This document shows, one piece after another, positions 1-5,929 of a stretch of 9,399 nucleotides of DNA. Both the position numbers and the translations under genes were made by a program. The notes beneath the pieces were generated by a model. It had not been told where the DNA came from. It made no database searches and saw nothing but the letters and a program-made list of their open reading frames with translations. This DNA is from Oscillospiraceae bacterium (GTDB taxonomy: Bacteria > Bacillota > Clostridia > Oscillospirales > Oscillospiraceae): assembly GCA_017501805.1 (NCBI GenBank), contig JAFVWG010000073.1:1-9399 (forward strand). Reading direction: 5' to 3'. Each line of letters starts with the position of its first letter. Positions within the stretch are counted from its first letter, which is position 1.

Positions 1-107
1 CGGTGAATGTCATTGGAGCGGAAAACGGAAAGCTCTCTCTGGTTATGGACGACACGATCTATTATGACCCTGCGCTGAGCAGAAATCCCTACAAGAAGTA
101 CAGATGA
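1..107 (+). CDS. C-terminal end of an unidentified protein (5' truncated by window edge)
   Basis: The frame beginning at base 3 is open from the left edge and ends in TGA at 105-107, giving about 34 residues that finish in the basic stretch NPYKKYR. I do not recognise the family. The stop overlaps an in-frame ATG of the next gene in an ATGA junction (104-107), and trmO follows on the same strand without a terminator. The two are therefore probably in one operon. The tail is hydrophilic, with no membrane segment or known motif. It could be chance open sequence, but the tight junction with trmO supports a real gene end. Confidence 0.5.
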   Translation, partial: VNVIGAENGKLSLVMDDTIYYDPALSRNPYKKYR

Positions 108-124
108 CCGAAAAGAGGACAGCG

Positions 125-808
125 ATGGAAACGGTATCGGATCTGAAGATCATAGCGCATATCCGCTCGGATTTCGGAGAGAAATTCGGTATCCCGCGGC
201 AGAGCGGTCTTGTCGATACACTCACGGCGCAGATCGTCTTTGAACCGGAGTATCGCGATGCGAACGCCTTCCGCGGGCTGGAGGGCTATTCGCACATCTG
301 GCTCCTGTGGAAATTCTCCGAGTGCGTTTTGGAAAAATGGGAGCCAACGGTGCTGCCGCCCCGACTCGGCGGAAAGACGCGCATGGGCGTGTTTGCAACA
401 CGGTCGCCCTTCCGCCCGAATCCCATCGGGCTTTCCTCCGTCCGACTGCTCGAGGTCCGACAGGTGCCGAAGCTCGGACCGGTTTTGGTCGTCGCGGGTG
501 CGGACCTGATGGACGGCACGCCGATCTATGATATTAAGCCCTATCTTCCGTTCACGGACAGCCATCCCGACGCGACAGCGGGCTTTGCGGAGACGACGGG
601 CGGGCATCGCCTGCGGGTGGTATTTCCCAATGCGCTGCTGGCGGAGATTCCCGAAGACCGCCGTGCCGCGCTGCTCGGCGTGCTGGAACAGGATCCGCGC
701 CCTTCGTATCAGAATGACCCGACGAGGCGCTACGGCTTCCGTTTTGCGGGAAGAGATGTGCGCTTCTTCGTGGAGGGAGACACCCTGACGGTCTGCGAGA
801 TCATATAA
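125..808 (+). CDS. trmO: tRNA (N6-threonylcarbamoyladenosine(37)-N6)-methyltransferase TrmO
   Basis: This is the TrmO/TsaA (YaeB, UPF0066) family, which uses S-adenosylmethionine to methylate t6A at position 37 of tRNA-Thr to m6t6A, tuning decoding of ACC codons. Counting from the ATG at 104, the family signature TRSPFRPNPIGLS lies at residues 99-111 and the DGTPIYDIKPY block at 137-147. A C-terminal DPRPSY motif matches the small TsaA C-terminal domain. I prefer the ATG at 125, giving 227 residues. GAGGA at 115-119 sits five bases before it, and the distance to the first conserved Arg then matches the E. coli protein. The alternative ATG at 104 overlaps the upstream stop but lacks a good ribosome binding site. 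Length is normal (about 230). An intrinsic terminator follows directly, so the operon ends here. The last 8 bases overlap the end of the convergent flippase gene. Confidence 0.95.
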   Translation: METVSDLKIIAHIRSDFGEKFGIPRQSGLVDTLTAQIVFEPEYRDANAFRGLEGYSHIWLLWKFSECVLEKWEPTVLPPRLGGKTRMGVFATRSPFRPNPIGLSSVRLLEVRQVPKLGPVLVVAGADLMDGTPIYDIKPYLPFTDSHPDATAGFAETTGGHRLRVVFPNALLAEIPEDRRAALLGVLEQDPRPSYQNDPTRRYGFRFAGRDVRFFVEGDTLTVCEII

Positions 809-2330
809 GTGCCTTTCGGCGGGAGAACTCTCCCGCCGTTTTCTTTTTCGGGATAAACTGCCGCAGAAGCTCCGGGGACAGCGCATCGGTGATAAAACAC
901 AGGCAGAGGCTGAACGCGCAGTAGAGAGCGGCAGCGATCACGAGCGTGCCCGCGCCGTTCTGCGGGAGAAGAAGACAGAAGGTCGTTGCGGCGGCGACTG
1001 CCGTGACTGTGCGCAGGGCGTGGCTGAGATCGGGAACGATCCGCGCACTGCGGCAAAGCCGCTGCAGACTCAGACCGAGGTTGAGCAGATGCGTCAGAGT
1101 AAAGGTGATAAAAAATCCCGTGACGCCGAGCCGCGGCAAAAGCACGAGCAGCAGTACGACGTCAAGAAATGACGTGATCGTGTTATATCGCACACAGGCT
1201 ACCTGTTCGCCCAGACCCTTGAGCATACCGTCCACAAGTCGGTCCGTATACAAAAAGAGTACGAGCGGGGAAAAGGCACGAAGGTACGCTCCCGCGGATT
1301 TGCTGTGGAACAAAAGCTCTCCGAGCTGCGGGCCGAGCAGAAAAAGAAGCCCTGCGATCACGGCGGAAAAGACGAAGCCGCATTGCAGACAGGAGACAGC
1401 GACCCGTTGAATCCTTTGCTGTTCACCGCGGGCTTTGCTCCCGGAGAGCTCCGGCAGGAGCAGATCGGACAGCGAGATGAAGAGCACGGAAGGAAACATC
1501 AAAACAGGGAAAACCATACCGCAGATCGTGCCGTAGTCCGCCATGGAGCGTTCGTAGGAGCCTCCTGCGCGGCGAAGCCCGTAAGGGATGAGAAACTGCT
1601 CCGCTGTATCCAGCCCCGAACGCAGATAGTCGCTCAGCGCGAGCGGCACGGTCAGACGAAGCAGCGGACGCAGCATCCGACTGCCATCATTTGGGATCGG
1701 GTGAAGATCACGCAGCAGCTGTGCACCAAGAATACAGAGGCTGCACATTGCTCCGGCGGCAGAGCCGCCGATGACAGCCAGACCGATGCGCGAAAAGTCC
1801 GCTCCCGCCCAAAGCTGCAGCGCGGCGAGTGTAATGAAGATATCCACAGCCTGCTCCGTCAGCTCGGTGATGACAAGGGGGCGTATCCTGCCGCGCGCGG
1901 TAAAGCAGCCGTAGAGGACTGCCACCGTGCAGTGCAGCGGGACACAAAGACCCGTCAGACGCAGCACAGGGGCTGCATCGGCGTCACGGATCCAGCCTGC
2001 GGCAAGCGTTTCGGCGCCGATAAAGAGAAGCATTCCGGCGAAGACGGAAAACAGCGCGCAATAGCTCAGACTTGACACGATCGCCTGCTTCATCGCGGAC
2101 GGACGACCCAAGCCGCGCTGTGCGGCGGTCAGATTCATACAGGCGGCGCGTGAGCCGGATACCCCGAGCGTCAGCGCAAAGCCGCTTGCGGTCAGCACCA
2201 GCTGCAGCCGCCCCATTCCGGCTGCGCCGATCCGACGGGAGAGATAGATGTGAAACAGCAGTGCGCTTGTGCGGATCGCGAGATGAACGGCGGTCAGCAA
2301 GAGCGTGTGCCGAAGAAAGGAACGACGCAA
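801..2330 (-). CDS. SpoVB/MATE-like polysaccharide or lipid-linked precursor flippase
   Basis: This polytopic inner-membrane protein, about 509 residues with roughly 12-14 hydrophobic helices, belongs to the MOP (MATE/MurJ/SpoVB) exporter superfamily. These proteins flip lipid-linked glycans such as lipid II, teichoic-acid or spore-cortex precursors across the membrane. The N-terminus (RRSFLRHTLLLT, then IYLSRRIGAAGMGRLQL) follows the SpoVB/YtgP pattern from memory (KKSFLKGTLILT, IFLSRLIGAEGMGLYQL). That alignment places the start at the TTG at 2328-2330, with an SD-like GGGGTG five bases upstream. A GTG at 2346-2348 or an ATG at 2433-2435 would add 6 or 35 residues. The ATG start would run into the end of the upstream membrane-protein gene and read through a terminator hairpin. 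The SD and start codon lie inside that terminator. The 3' end overlaps the trmO stop by 8 bases and covers the trmO terminator. The exact substrate cannot be read from sequence. Confidence 0.85.
   Translation of the reverse strand: MRRSFLRHTLLLTAVHLAIRTSALLFHIYLSRRIGAAGMGRLQLVLTASGFALTLGVSGSRAACMNLTAAQRGLGRPSAMKQAIVSSLSYCALFSVFAGMLLFIGAETLAAGWIRDADAAPVLRLTGLCVPLHCTVAVLYGCFTARGRIRPLVITELTEQAVDIFITLAALQLWAGADFSRIGLAVIGGSAAGAMCSLCILGAQLLRDLHPIPNDGSRMLRPLLRLTVPLALSDYLRSGLDTAEQFLIPYGLRRAGGSYERSMADYGTICGMVFPVLMFPSVLFISLSDLLLPELSGSKARGEQQRIQRVAVSCLQCGFVFSAVIAGLLFLLGPQLGELLFHSKSAGAYLRAFSPLVLFLYTDRLVDGMLKGLGEQVACVRYNTITSFLDVVLLLVLLPRLGVTGFFITFTLTHLLNLGLSLQRLCRSARIVPDLSHALRTVTAVAAATTFCLLLPQNGAGTLVIAAALYCAFSLCLCFITDALSPELLRQFIPKKKTAGEFSRRKALI
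818..849 (+). terminator. Intrinsic terminator of trmO
   Basis: An 8-bp G+C-rich inverted repeat (GGCGGGAG, loop AACT, CTCCCGCC; 818-837) is followed by GTTTTCTTTTTC, a good U-rich tail on the plus strand. It begins 9 bases after the trmO stop. The same bases encode the last residues of the convergent flippase gene (FSRR region). On the minus strand the hairpin is not followed by a T-run, so it should act in one direction only. Confidence 0.85.
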
Positions 2331-2365
2331 AAAAACACCCCTGTCCACTATATGGGACAGGGGTG
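2329..2365 (-). terminator. Intrinsic terminator after the membrane-protein gene, overlapping the flippase start
   Basis: The arms at 2355-2365 and 2336-2346 form a perfect 11-bp stem (CACCCCTGTCC pairing with GGACAGGGGTG) with an 8-base loop. On the minus strand this is followed by seven T residues (2329-2335). It starts 15 bases after the stop of the membrane-protein gene. The downstream stem arm carries the GGGGTG that serves as the likely ribosome binding site of the flippase, and the T-run leads into the flippase TTG codon. Transcription of the flippase from upstream therefore needs read-through, or the hairpin acts as a control element. Confidence 0.85.
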
Positions 2366-2379
2366 AGGGTTTATGAGGA

Positions 2380-3132
2380 TCAGTCCAGCTTGATGGTGTA
2401 GTAGCAGGCGGCAACGAAGAGCAGACCCGCCGCAACGTAGACGCAGTAGTAAGCGAAGACGCTGCCGATCAGAACGGATGCGAGGATGCACGCAGCCCAG
2501 ACCGCGCAGCAGAGGTAGAGGGGCATCGGCGTTCCTTTTGCAGAGAAAAGACGGAAGCGCAGCTTTGCGGAGCGGAAAACGCCGTTGGACTGTGCGGCCT
2601 TGCGCGTAGCCCAGGCGCTGAGCGCGAGAAGCGCCGCCATCAGGCAGTACAGCGCGGTCACGGTGAGACCGAGACCACCTTTGCCGTGCAGATAGAAAGC
2701 TCCGCCGCAGCCGGTCGTCAGGAAGGAGATCAGGAAGAAGTCGTGCGGATAAAGCAGCCAGACGAGGTAGAGCGCGCCGCCCGCGATCGTGAGGAAGGTG
2801 AGCCAGGGAATGGGGGAGACCCAGTAGCGGAAGAGCAGCAGACCGACCACGGCGATGACTGCACCGCTGCACAGAAGCCATGCGGAACTCTTCGGAGCCT
2901 TCTTCAAAACCGACAGAACAACGCCTGCGGCGGCAATTGCCGCGCCCGCAAGGGAGACCCAACGGAACACGCCGCGCCAGACGTCAAAGCCGGCGGGTGT
3001 GCTGTAGCTGTTGTTCACAAAGCGCAGGAGCAGGAGTGAGACGATCACGATGAACATATCGATCATCGCGCGATAGATCACGGTGTCCTGATTTTTGCGT
3101 TTCAGCGTGTCTTTGTTTTGTTGATTTGCCAT
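2380..3132 (-). CDS. Polytopic membrane protein of unknown function
   Basis: This 250-residue protein has a short hydrophilic, lysine-rich N-terminus (residues 1-20) and about eight hydrophobic segments, at approximately 23-39, 55-76, 84-102, 108-127, 130-147, 152-171, 204-224 and 226-246. A basic loop (about 172-203, rich in Arg/Lys) separates the last pair and is probably cytoplasmic. No catalytic motif or transporter signature is visible, and I recognise the family only as an uncharacterised membrane protein. The ATG at 3130-3132 has GAGG upstream at a somewhat long spacing of 11 bases. It begins 58 bases after the rsmE stop with no terminator between them, so it is probably the second gene of an rsmE operon, closed by the hairpin at 2329-2365. 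Confidence 0.8.
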   Translation of the reverse strand: MANQQNKDTLKRKNQDTVIYRAMIDMFIVIVSLLLLRFVNNSYSTPAGFDVWRGVFRWVSLAGAAIAAAGVVLSVLKKAPKSSAWLLCSGAVIAVVGLLLFRYWVSPIPWLTFLTIAGGALYLVWLLYPHDFFLISFLTTGCGGAFYLHGKGGLGLTVTALYCLMAALLALSAWATRKAAQSNGVFRSAKLRFRLFSAKGTPMPLYLCCAVWAACILASVLIGSVFAYYCVYVAAGLLFVAACYYTIKLD

Positions 3133-3190
3133 AGGAACATCATCCTCATTTCAGGGATTATAGATCGACCGCTTATCGGGTCGTGCGTTG

Positions 3191-3931
3191 TCATACGGGG
3201 TCAAGCGCGCCGGTGGCGTACATCAGCGCACTCAGCGCGCAAAGCGGCGCTGTTTCACAGCGAAGGATGCGGGGGCCGAGCGAACAGATCCGAAGCCCGG
3301 CGTGCTGCGCCGCCGCAACTTCTTCGGCAGAAAAGCCGCCCTCCGGACCGGTTACGACAGAAACGCTCGTAGGCGTCGAGGCTTCCACGGCGCTCCGCAG
3401 GGAAAGACGATCTTCGTTTTCGTACAGGAAGAGCGGAAGCTCTGCCTGTGCCGCCTGCCGGATCGCATCGTCGTAGTTTGCCGCAACATCGACTTGCGGG
3501 ATGCGCCCGCGTCCCGACTGCTCTGCGGCGGCCGCGGCGATCTTGCGCCAGCGCTCCAGCTTCTTGCGAAGCGACGCTTCATCGGGGCGGGAAACGCAGC
3601 GCGAGGAGAGAAAGACCACGACACGGGCTGCTCCGAGCTCCGTTGCTTTCTGCAGGACGTGCTCAAGCTTGTCGGCCTTCAGAAAGGCAACATAGAGCGT
3701 GCAGCTGAGCTTCGGCTCGGAAACGGAAGCCACGGTCTTTTGTACGACCAGACTGACCTGCTCCGGGGAGAGGTCGCTGATGACGCATCGATGCTCGCTT
3801 CCGTCACCGGTGCAGAGCGTCACTTCATCGCCGCGCTTCAGGCGCAGGACCTTGATATGTGCGGCGGACGGTCCCGTTAAAACGGCAAATTTCCCGTTCA
3901 GGACTTCCTCCGAAACAAAAAACCTCGGCAT
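3191..3931 (-). CDS. rsmE: 16S rRNA (uracil(1498)-N(3))-methyltransferase RsmE
   Basis: RsmE is a SPOUT-superfamily methyltransferase that adds a methyl group to N3 of U1498 in helix 44 of 16S rRNA, using S-adenosylmethionine, on the assembled 30S subunit. The 246-residue product has the family's MPRFFV start followed by a PUA-like RNA-binding region (about residues 1-70). The trefoil-knot cofactor site follows, with TGPEGG at 194-199 and LGPRILRCETA at 218-228. The ATG at 3929-3931 is preceded by GGAGG eight bases upstream. An ORF extension to 3994 exists but would start inside the promoter. Length is normal for the family (about 240-250). It has a near-consensus promoter of its own just upstream and is probably co-transcribed with the membrane-protein gene. 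Confidence 0.95.
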   Translation of the reverse strand: MPRFFVSEEVLNGKFAVLTGPSAAHIKVLRLKRGDEVTLCTGDGSEHRCVISDLSPEQVSLVVQKTVASVSEPKLSCTLYVAFLKADKLEHVLQKATELGAARVVVFLSSRCVSRPDEASLRKKLERWRKIAAAAAEQSGRGRIPQVDVAANYDDAIRQAAQAELPLFLYENEDRLSLRSAVEASTPTSVSVVTGPEGGFSAEEVAAAQHAGLRICSLGPRILRCETAPLCALSALMYATGALDPV

Positions 3932-3965
3932 ATGCCTTTCCTCCATAGTTTGCACGAACAAAGTG

Positions 3966-3994
3966 ATTATAACAGAAAAAAATGCATATCGCAA
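3966..3994 (-). promoter_or_regulatory. Sigma-A promoter of rsmE
   Basis: On the minus strand, TTGCGA (3989-3994) and a perfect TATAAT (3966-3971) are separated by 17 bases. TG sits one base upstream of the -10 box (extended -10). The transcription start would fall near 3959, giving a leader of about 28 bases before the rsmE ATG. No operator-like repeat is visible, so expression is probably constitutive. Confidence 0.85.
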
Positions 3995-4078
3995 GGCAGG
4001 AATCGATTTCCTGTGACAGAATATTCCATAAAAATATCCCGCGTGAGGACTGCTGCGGCGAATTGCCGTACAGGACGG

Positions 4079-4624
4079 CTATACGGTTTTTTCGATATAA
4101 CCGGCTGTCGCATCTTCCCTGGATATGATTTTGGCGGGATTTCCGATCACAACGGAATGGTCGGGGACATCAAAATTGACCAGGGTGAGCGGCGCGATCA
4201 GAACATCGCTGCCGATCCTGATATTGCCGACGACCACGGAATTTGTTCCGATCCAGACACGGTCGCCGATGGTCGGACAGCCTTTTCTCTTTCCGCGGTT
4301 TTCCTGCCCGATCGTGACGCCGGTCGCGATATTTATGTTCTTTCCCAAAACGGCGTCCGGATTGATAATGATCCTTCCGCTGTGACCGATATAAAATCCT
4401 TCACCGATTGTTGTTCGGGCAGGAATCTGGATCTGCGTTCTCCGGGAAAGCATTTTGAGCCTGCATTTGTAATACAGACCGAGCAGGGGATTTTTTGCCG
4501 CCCCTGCTTTTCTGAAGAGGCAGATATATGTGAGTTCCGAAGGGCGCAGGAGTCTGCGGATGAGCGTTTCGCCGGTTTCTCCGTAATACCGATACAGATC
4601 CTTTTTAAATATTGCATTTTTCAA
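4079..4624 (-). CDS. Left-handed beta-helix O-acetyltransferase (serine acetyltransferase/CysE-like fold)
   Basis: About 181 residues. A hydrophilic, helix-rich N-terminal third (KKDLYRYYGETGE...) is followed by hexapeptide repeats from about residue 65 to 165 (for example TTIGEGFYIG, AVLGKNINIATG, TIGDRVWIGTNSVVVGNIRIG), ending in GNPAKII. This is the CysE/LbH acetyltransferase fold, which transfers acetyl from acetyl-CoA to a hydroxyl. The conserved His is retained in GHSGRIIIN, but the preceding catalytic Asp of E. coli CysE is Gly and its second active-site His (RHPKI) is Cys (GCPTI). I therefore infer a sugar or polysaccharide acetyltransferase rather than cysteine biosynthesis. The TTG at 4622-4624 is preceded by GGGGTGAG at seven bases. 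The GTG at 4634-4636 is an alternative adding four residues but would destroy that site. The gene stands alone behind its own promoter, and no clear terminator was seen before rsmE. Confidence 0.8.
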   Translation of the reverse strand: MKNAIFKKDLYRYYGETGETLIRRLLRPSELTYICLFRKAGAAKNPLLGLYYKCRLKMLSRRTQIQIPARTTIGEGFYIGHSGRIIINPDAVLGKNINIATGVTIGQENRGKRKGCPTIGDRVWIGTNSVVVGNIRIGSDVLIAPLTLVNFDVPDHSVVIGNPAKIISREDATAGYIEKTV

Positions 4625-4658
4625 GGATAATCTCACCCCGCCGTGTTATTCTGACAAA

Positions 4659-4687
4659 ATTGTACCAAACTTATACAACGGAGTCAA
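4659..4687 (-). promoter_or_regulatory. Sigma-A promoter of the acetyltransferase gene
   Basis: On the minus strand TTGACT (4682-4687), a 17-base spacer, and TACAAT (4659-4664) with an upstream TG (extended -10) make a near-consensus promoter. The start site near 4652 gives a leader of under 30 bases carrying the GGGGTGAG ribosome binding site. Confidence 0.85.
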
Positions 4688-4750
4688 CGGGGTGACGATC
4701 CGACAGCAGGGAGCGGAAGCGCATTTTTCTTTCCGGGCGCGGCATAGTCC

Positions 4751-4779
4751 TTTTCTTTTGCGCGTCGGCGTGGTATGAT
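4751..4779 (+). promoter_or_regulatory. Possible extended -10 promoter for the small ORF and deacetylase
   Basis: TGGTATGAT (4771-4779) is an extended -10 element with five of six matches to TATAAT. At 17 bases upstream only TTTTCT (4751-4756) is found, a poor -35 box. It lies about 60 bases before the small ORF, in the divergent gap with the acetyltransferase gene. The remaining sequence of this 150-base gap (4688-4837) shows no clear operator or riboswitch. Confidence 0.5.
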
Positions 4780-4837
4780 ACCTGCGTACAAACAAGAAAC
4801 GACACTCGTTTTGAGACGCTGAAAAGAGGTGGACGGG

Positions 4838-4927
4838 ATGGATTTTGTCATTCGGGGAGATATTGCCTACAGCGCGGACCGCACAGCGATCGCGGCAAAA
4901 TTCGCGGGCGGAGAAAAGCTTTTGTAA
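4838..4927 (+). CDS. 29-codon small ORF: leader peptide or remnant of an amidohydrolase (guanine deaminase-like) gene
   Basis: ATG at 4838 is preceded by AGAGGTGG at a good distance, and the frame runs to TAA at 4925-4927. The first half of the peptide (MDFVIRGDIAYSAD) resembles, from memory, the N-terminal beta-strand region of clostridial guanine deaminase/chlorohydrolase-type amidohydrolases. The metal-binding HxH region of such enzymes is absent, because the frame stops after 29 codons and the deacetylase begins 16 bases later. It may be a degraded gene whose promoter and start survived a deletion, or a translated leader. The strong ribosome binding site argues that it is, or recently was, translated. 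The assignment is tentative. Confidence 0.4.
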   Translation: MDFVIRGDIAYSADRTAIAAKFAGGEKLL

Positions 4928-4942
4928 AGGTGGAGGACGGAA

Positions 4943-5803
4943 ATGAAACGAAAAATGCTTATGAGATTCCCCGGAGGCTTGGCGAAGGCGTTGACCTTCA
5001 GCTATGACGACGGTGTGGAGCAGGATGAGCGACTTGTTTCGATCCTGAATAAATATGGTATGAAGGGCACATTCAACCTCAACAGCGGCTGCTATGCAGA
5101 GCCCGGTCGGGTCTGGGAGCCCGGACGGATCCATCGTCCTCTGAGCGGGGATCGGGTCTATGCGCTCTTCCGCGACGGAGTACACGAGGTCGCTGTGCAC
5201 TCTCTGACGCATCCGTATCTCGATGAGCTTCCCGCTGCGGTGGCGGCGCACGAGGTTCTGACGGATCGTGTGAATCTGGAACGGCAGTTCGGCAGACTTG
5301 TGCGTGGTATGGCGTATCCGATAGGCACCTACAGCGACGAGACCGTTGAAGTCGTGAAAAGCTGCGGCATCGCCTATGCGAGAACGACGAAAGAGACGCA
5401 GGACTTCAAAATCCCGACGGACTGGCTCAGATTGCATCCGACCTGCCGCCACAGCCATCCGCAGCTGATGGAGCTGGCGGAGAAATTCGTAACGACCGAT
5501 CCCGAGGGGAGAAAGCAGGCAAAGTTATTCTTCCTCTGGGGGCACAGCTACGAGTTTGAGCGTGACGACAACTGGCAGCTTATCGAGGATTTTACGGCGT
5601 ATATGGCACAGTACGCGGATAAGCTTTGGTATGCGACCAATATTGAGATCCGCGATTATGTGGAGGACTACCGCCGTATGATCGCCTCGGCGGACGGACA
5701 CCTGCTGCACAATCCGACGGCACGCACGCTCTGGGTGGAGTACAACGGTCGGGTCATTACCATCGCACCCGGCGAAACGAAAAATGCGGAAGAGTTTTTC
5801 TGA
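4943..5803 (+). CDS. CE4 polysaccharide deacetylase (NodB homology domain)
   Basis: This 286-residue carbohydrate esterase family 4 protein should remove N- or O-acetyl groups from a glycan using a divalent metal. Motif 1 is TFSYDDG (residues 18-24; D22 as general base, D23 as metal ligand). Motif 2 is HSLTH (H86 and H90 as metal ligands). Motif 3 is YPIGTYSDE (125-133, in place of the usual R-x-PYG). Motif 5 is WGHSYEF (199-205, H201). The last 60 residues form a small C-terminal region beginning YATNIEIRDYVEDYRR, seen in several gut CE4 proteins. No signal peptide or membrane anchor is visible, so it probably acts in the cytoplasm on imported oligosaccharides rather than on the wall. GGTGGAGG lies just upstream of the ATG. 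A strong terminator follows 12 bases after the stop, separating it from the next unit. Confidence 0.9.
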   Translation: MKRKMLMRFPGGLAKALTFSYDDGVEQDERLVSILNKYGMKGTFNLNSGCYAEPGRVWEPGRIHRPLSGDRVYALFRDGVHEVAVHSLTHPYLDELPAAVAAHEVLTDRVNLERQFGRLVRGMAYPIGTYSDETVEVVKSCGIAYARTTKETQDFKIPTDWLRLHPTCRHSHPQLMELAEKFVTTDPEGRKQAKLFFLWGHSYEFERDDNWQLIEDFTAYMAQYADKLWYATNIEIRDYVEDYRRMIASADGHLLHNPTARTLWVEYNGRVITIAPGETKNAEEFF

Positions 5804-5810
5804 TCGGAAG

Positions 5811-5840
5811 ACAAAGCGCCCGGAGACGGGCGCTTTTTTG
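5811..5840 (+). terminator. Intrinsic terminator of the CE4 deacetylase gene
   Basis: A perfect 7-bp GC stem, GCGCCCG (5816-5822) and CGGGCGC (5827-5833), with a GAGA loop is followed by six T residues. The tetraloop and T-run make it a textbook terminator. Confidence 0.9.
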
Positions 5841-5871
5841 TGTAAATGTATAAAAAAAGCCTTTGCGCCGC

Positions 5872-5900
5872 TTGCGTTTGCGGTTCGGATGTGGTAAGTT
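5872..5900 (+). promoter_or_regulatory. Weak candidate promoter for the NlpC/P60-ceramidase-family unit
   Basis: TTGCGT (5872-5877), a 17-base spacer and TAAGTT (5895-5900) preceded by TG form a weak extended -10 promoter about 30 bases before the start codon. Each hexamer matches only three of six bases, so the call rests on position and the TGn element. A promoter is expected here because the preceding gene ends in a strong terminator. Confidence 0.35.
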
Positions 5901-5929
5901 CAACCTGATAGAGAAATGGAGGGGAAAAT

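Noticed and set aside
89..886. 265-codon minus-strand frame opposite trmO
   Set aside because: It runs antisense to the clearly identified trmO, with no ribosome binding site and no family resemblance.
1305..2075. 256-codon plus-strand frame opposite the flippase
   Set aside because: Highly charged, low-complexity translation antisense to a gene with clear membrane helices and family motifs.
3157..3162. TATAAT on the minus strand just before the membrane-protein gene
   Set aside because: A perfect -10 hexamer, but no acceptable -35 box at 16-18 bases and no TGn element; read-through from rsmE is the simpler explanation.
3927..3936. Perfect palindrome GGCATATGCC at the rsmE start codon
   Set aside because: Short, isolated, and accounted for by the start codon context; there is no second copy to suggest an operator.
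3995..4078. Short inverted repeats (GCCGT/ACGGC and CGGC/GCCG) after the acetyltransferase stop
   Set aside because: Stems of four to five pairs with no following T-run on the minus strand; not good enough to call a terminator.
4646..5458. 270-codon minus-strand frame opposite the deacetylase
   Set aside because: It runs over the acetyltransferase promoter and is antisense to the CE4 motifs; no recognisable domain.
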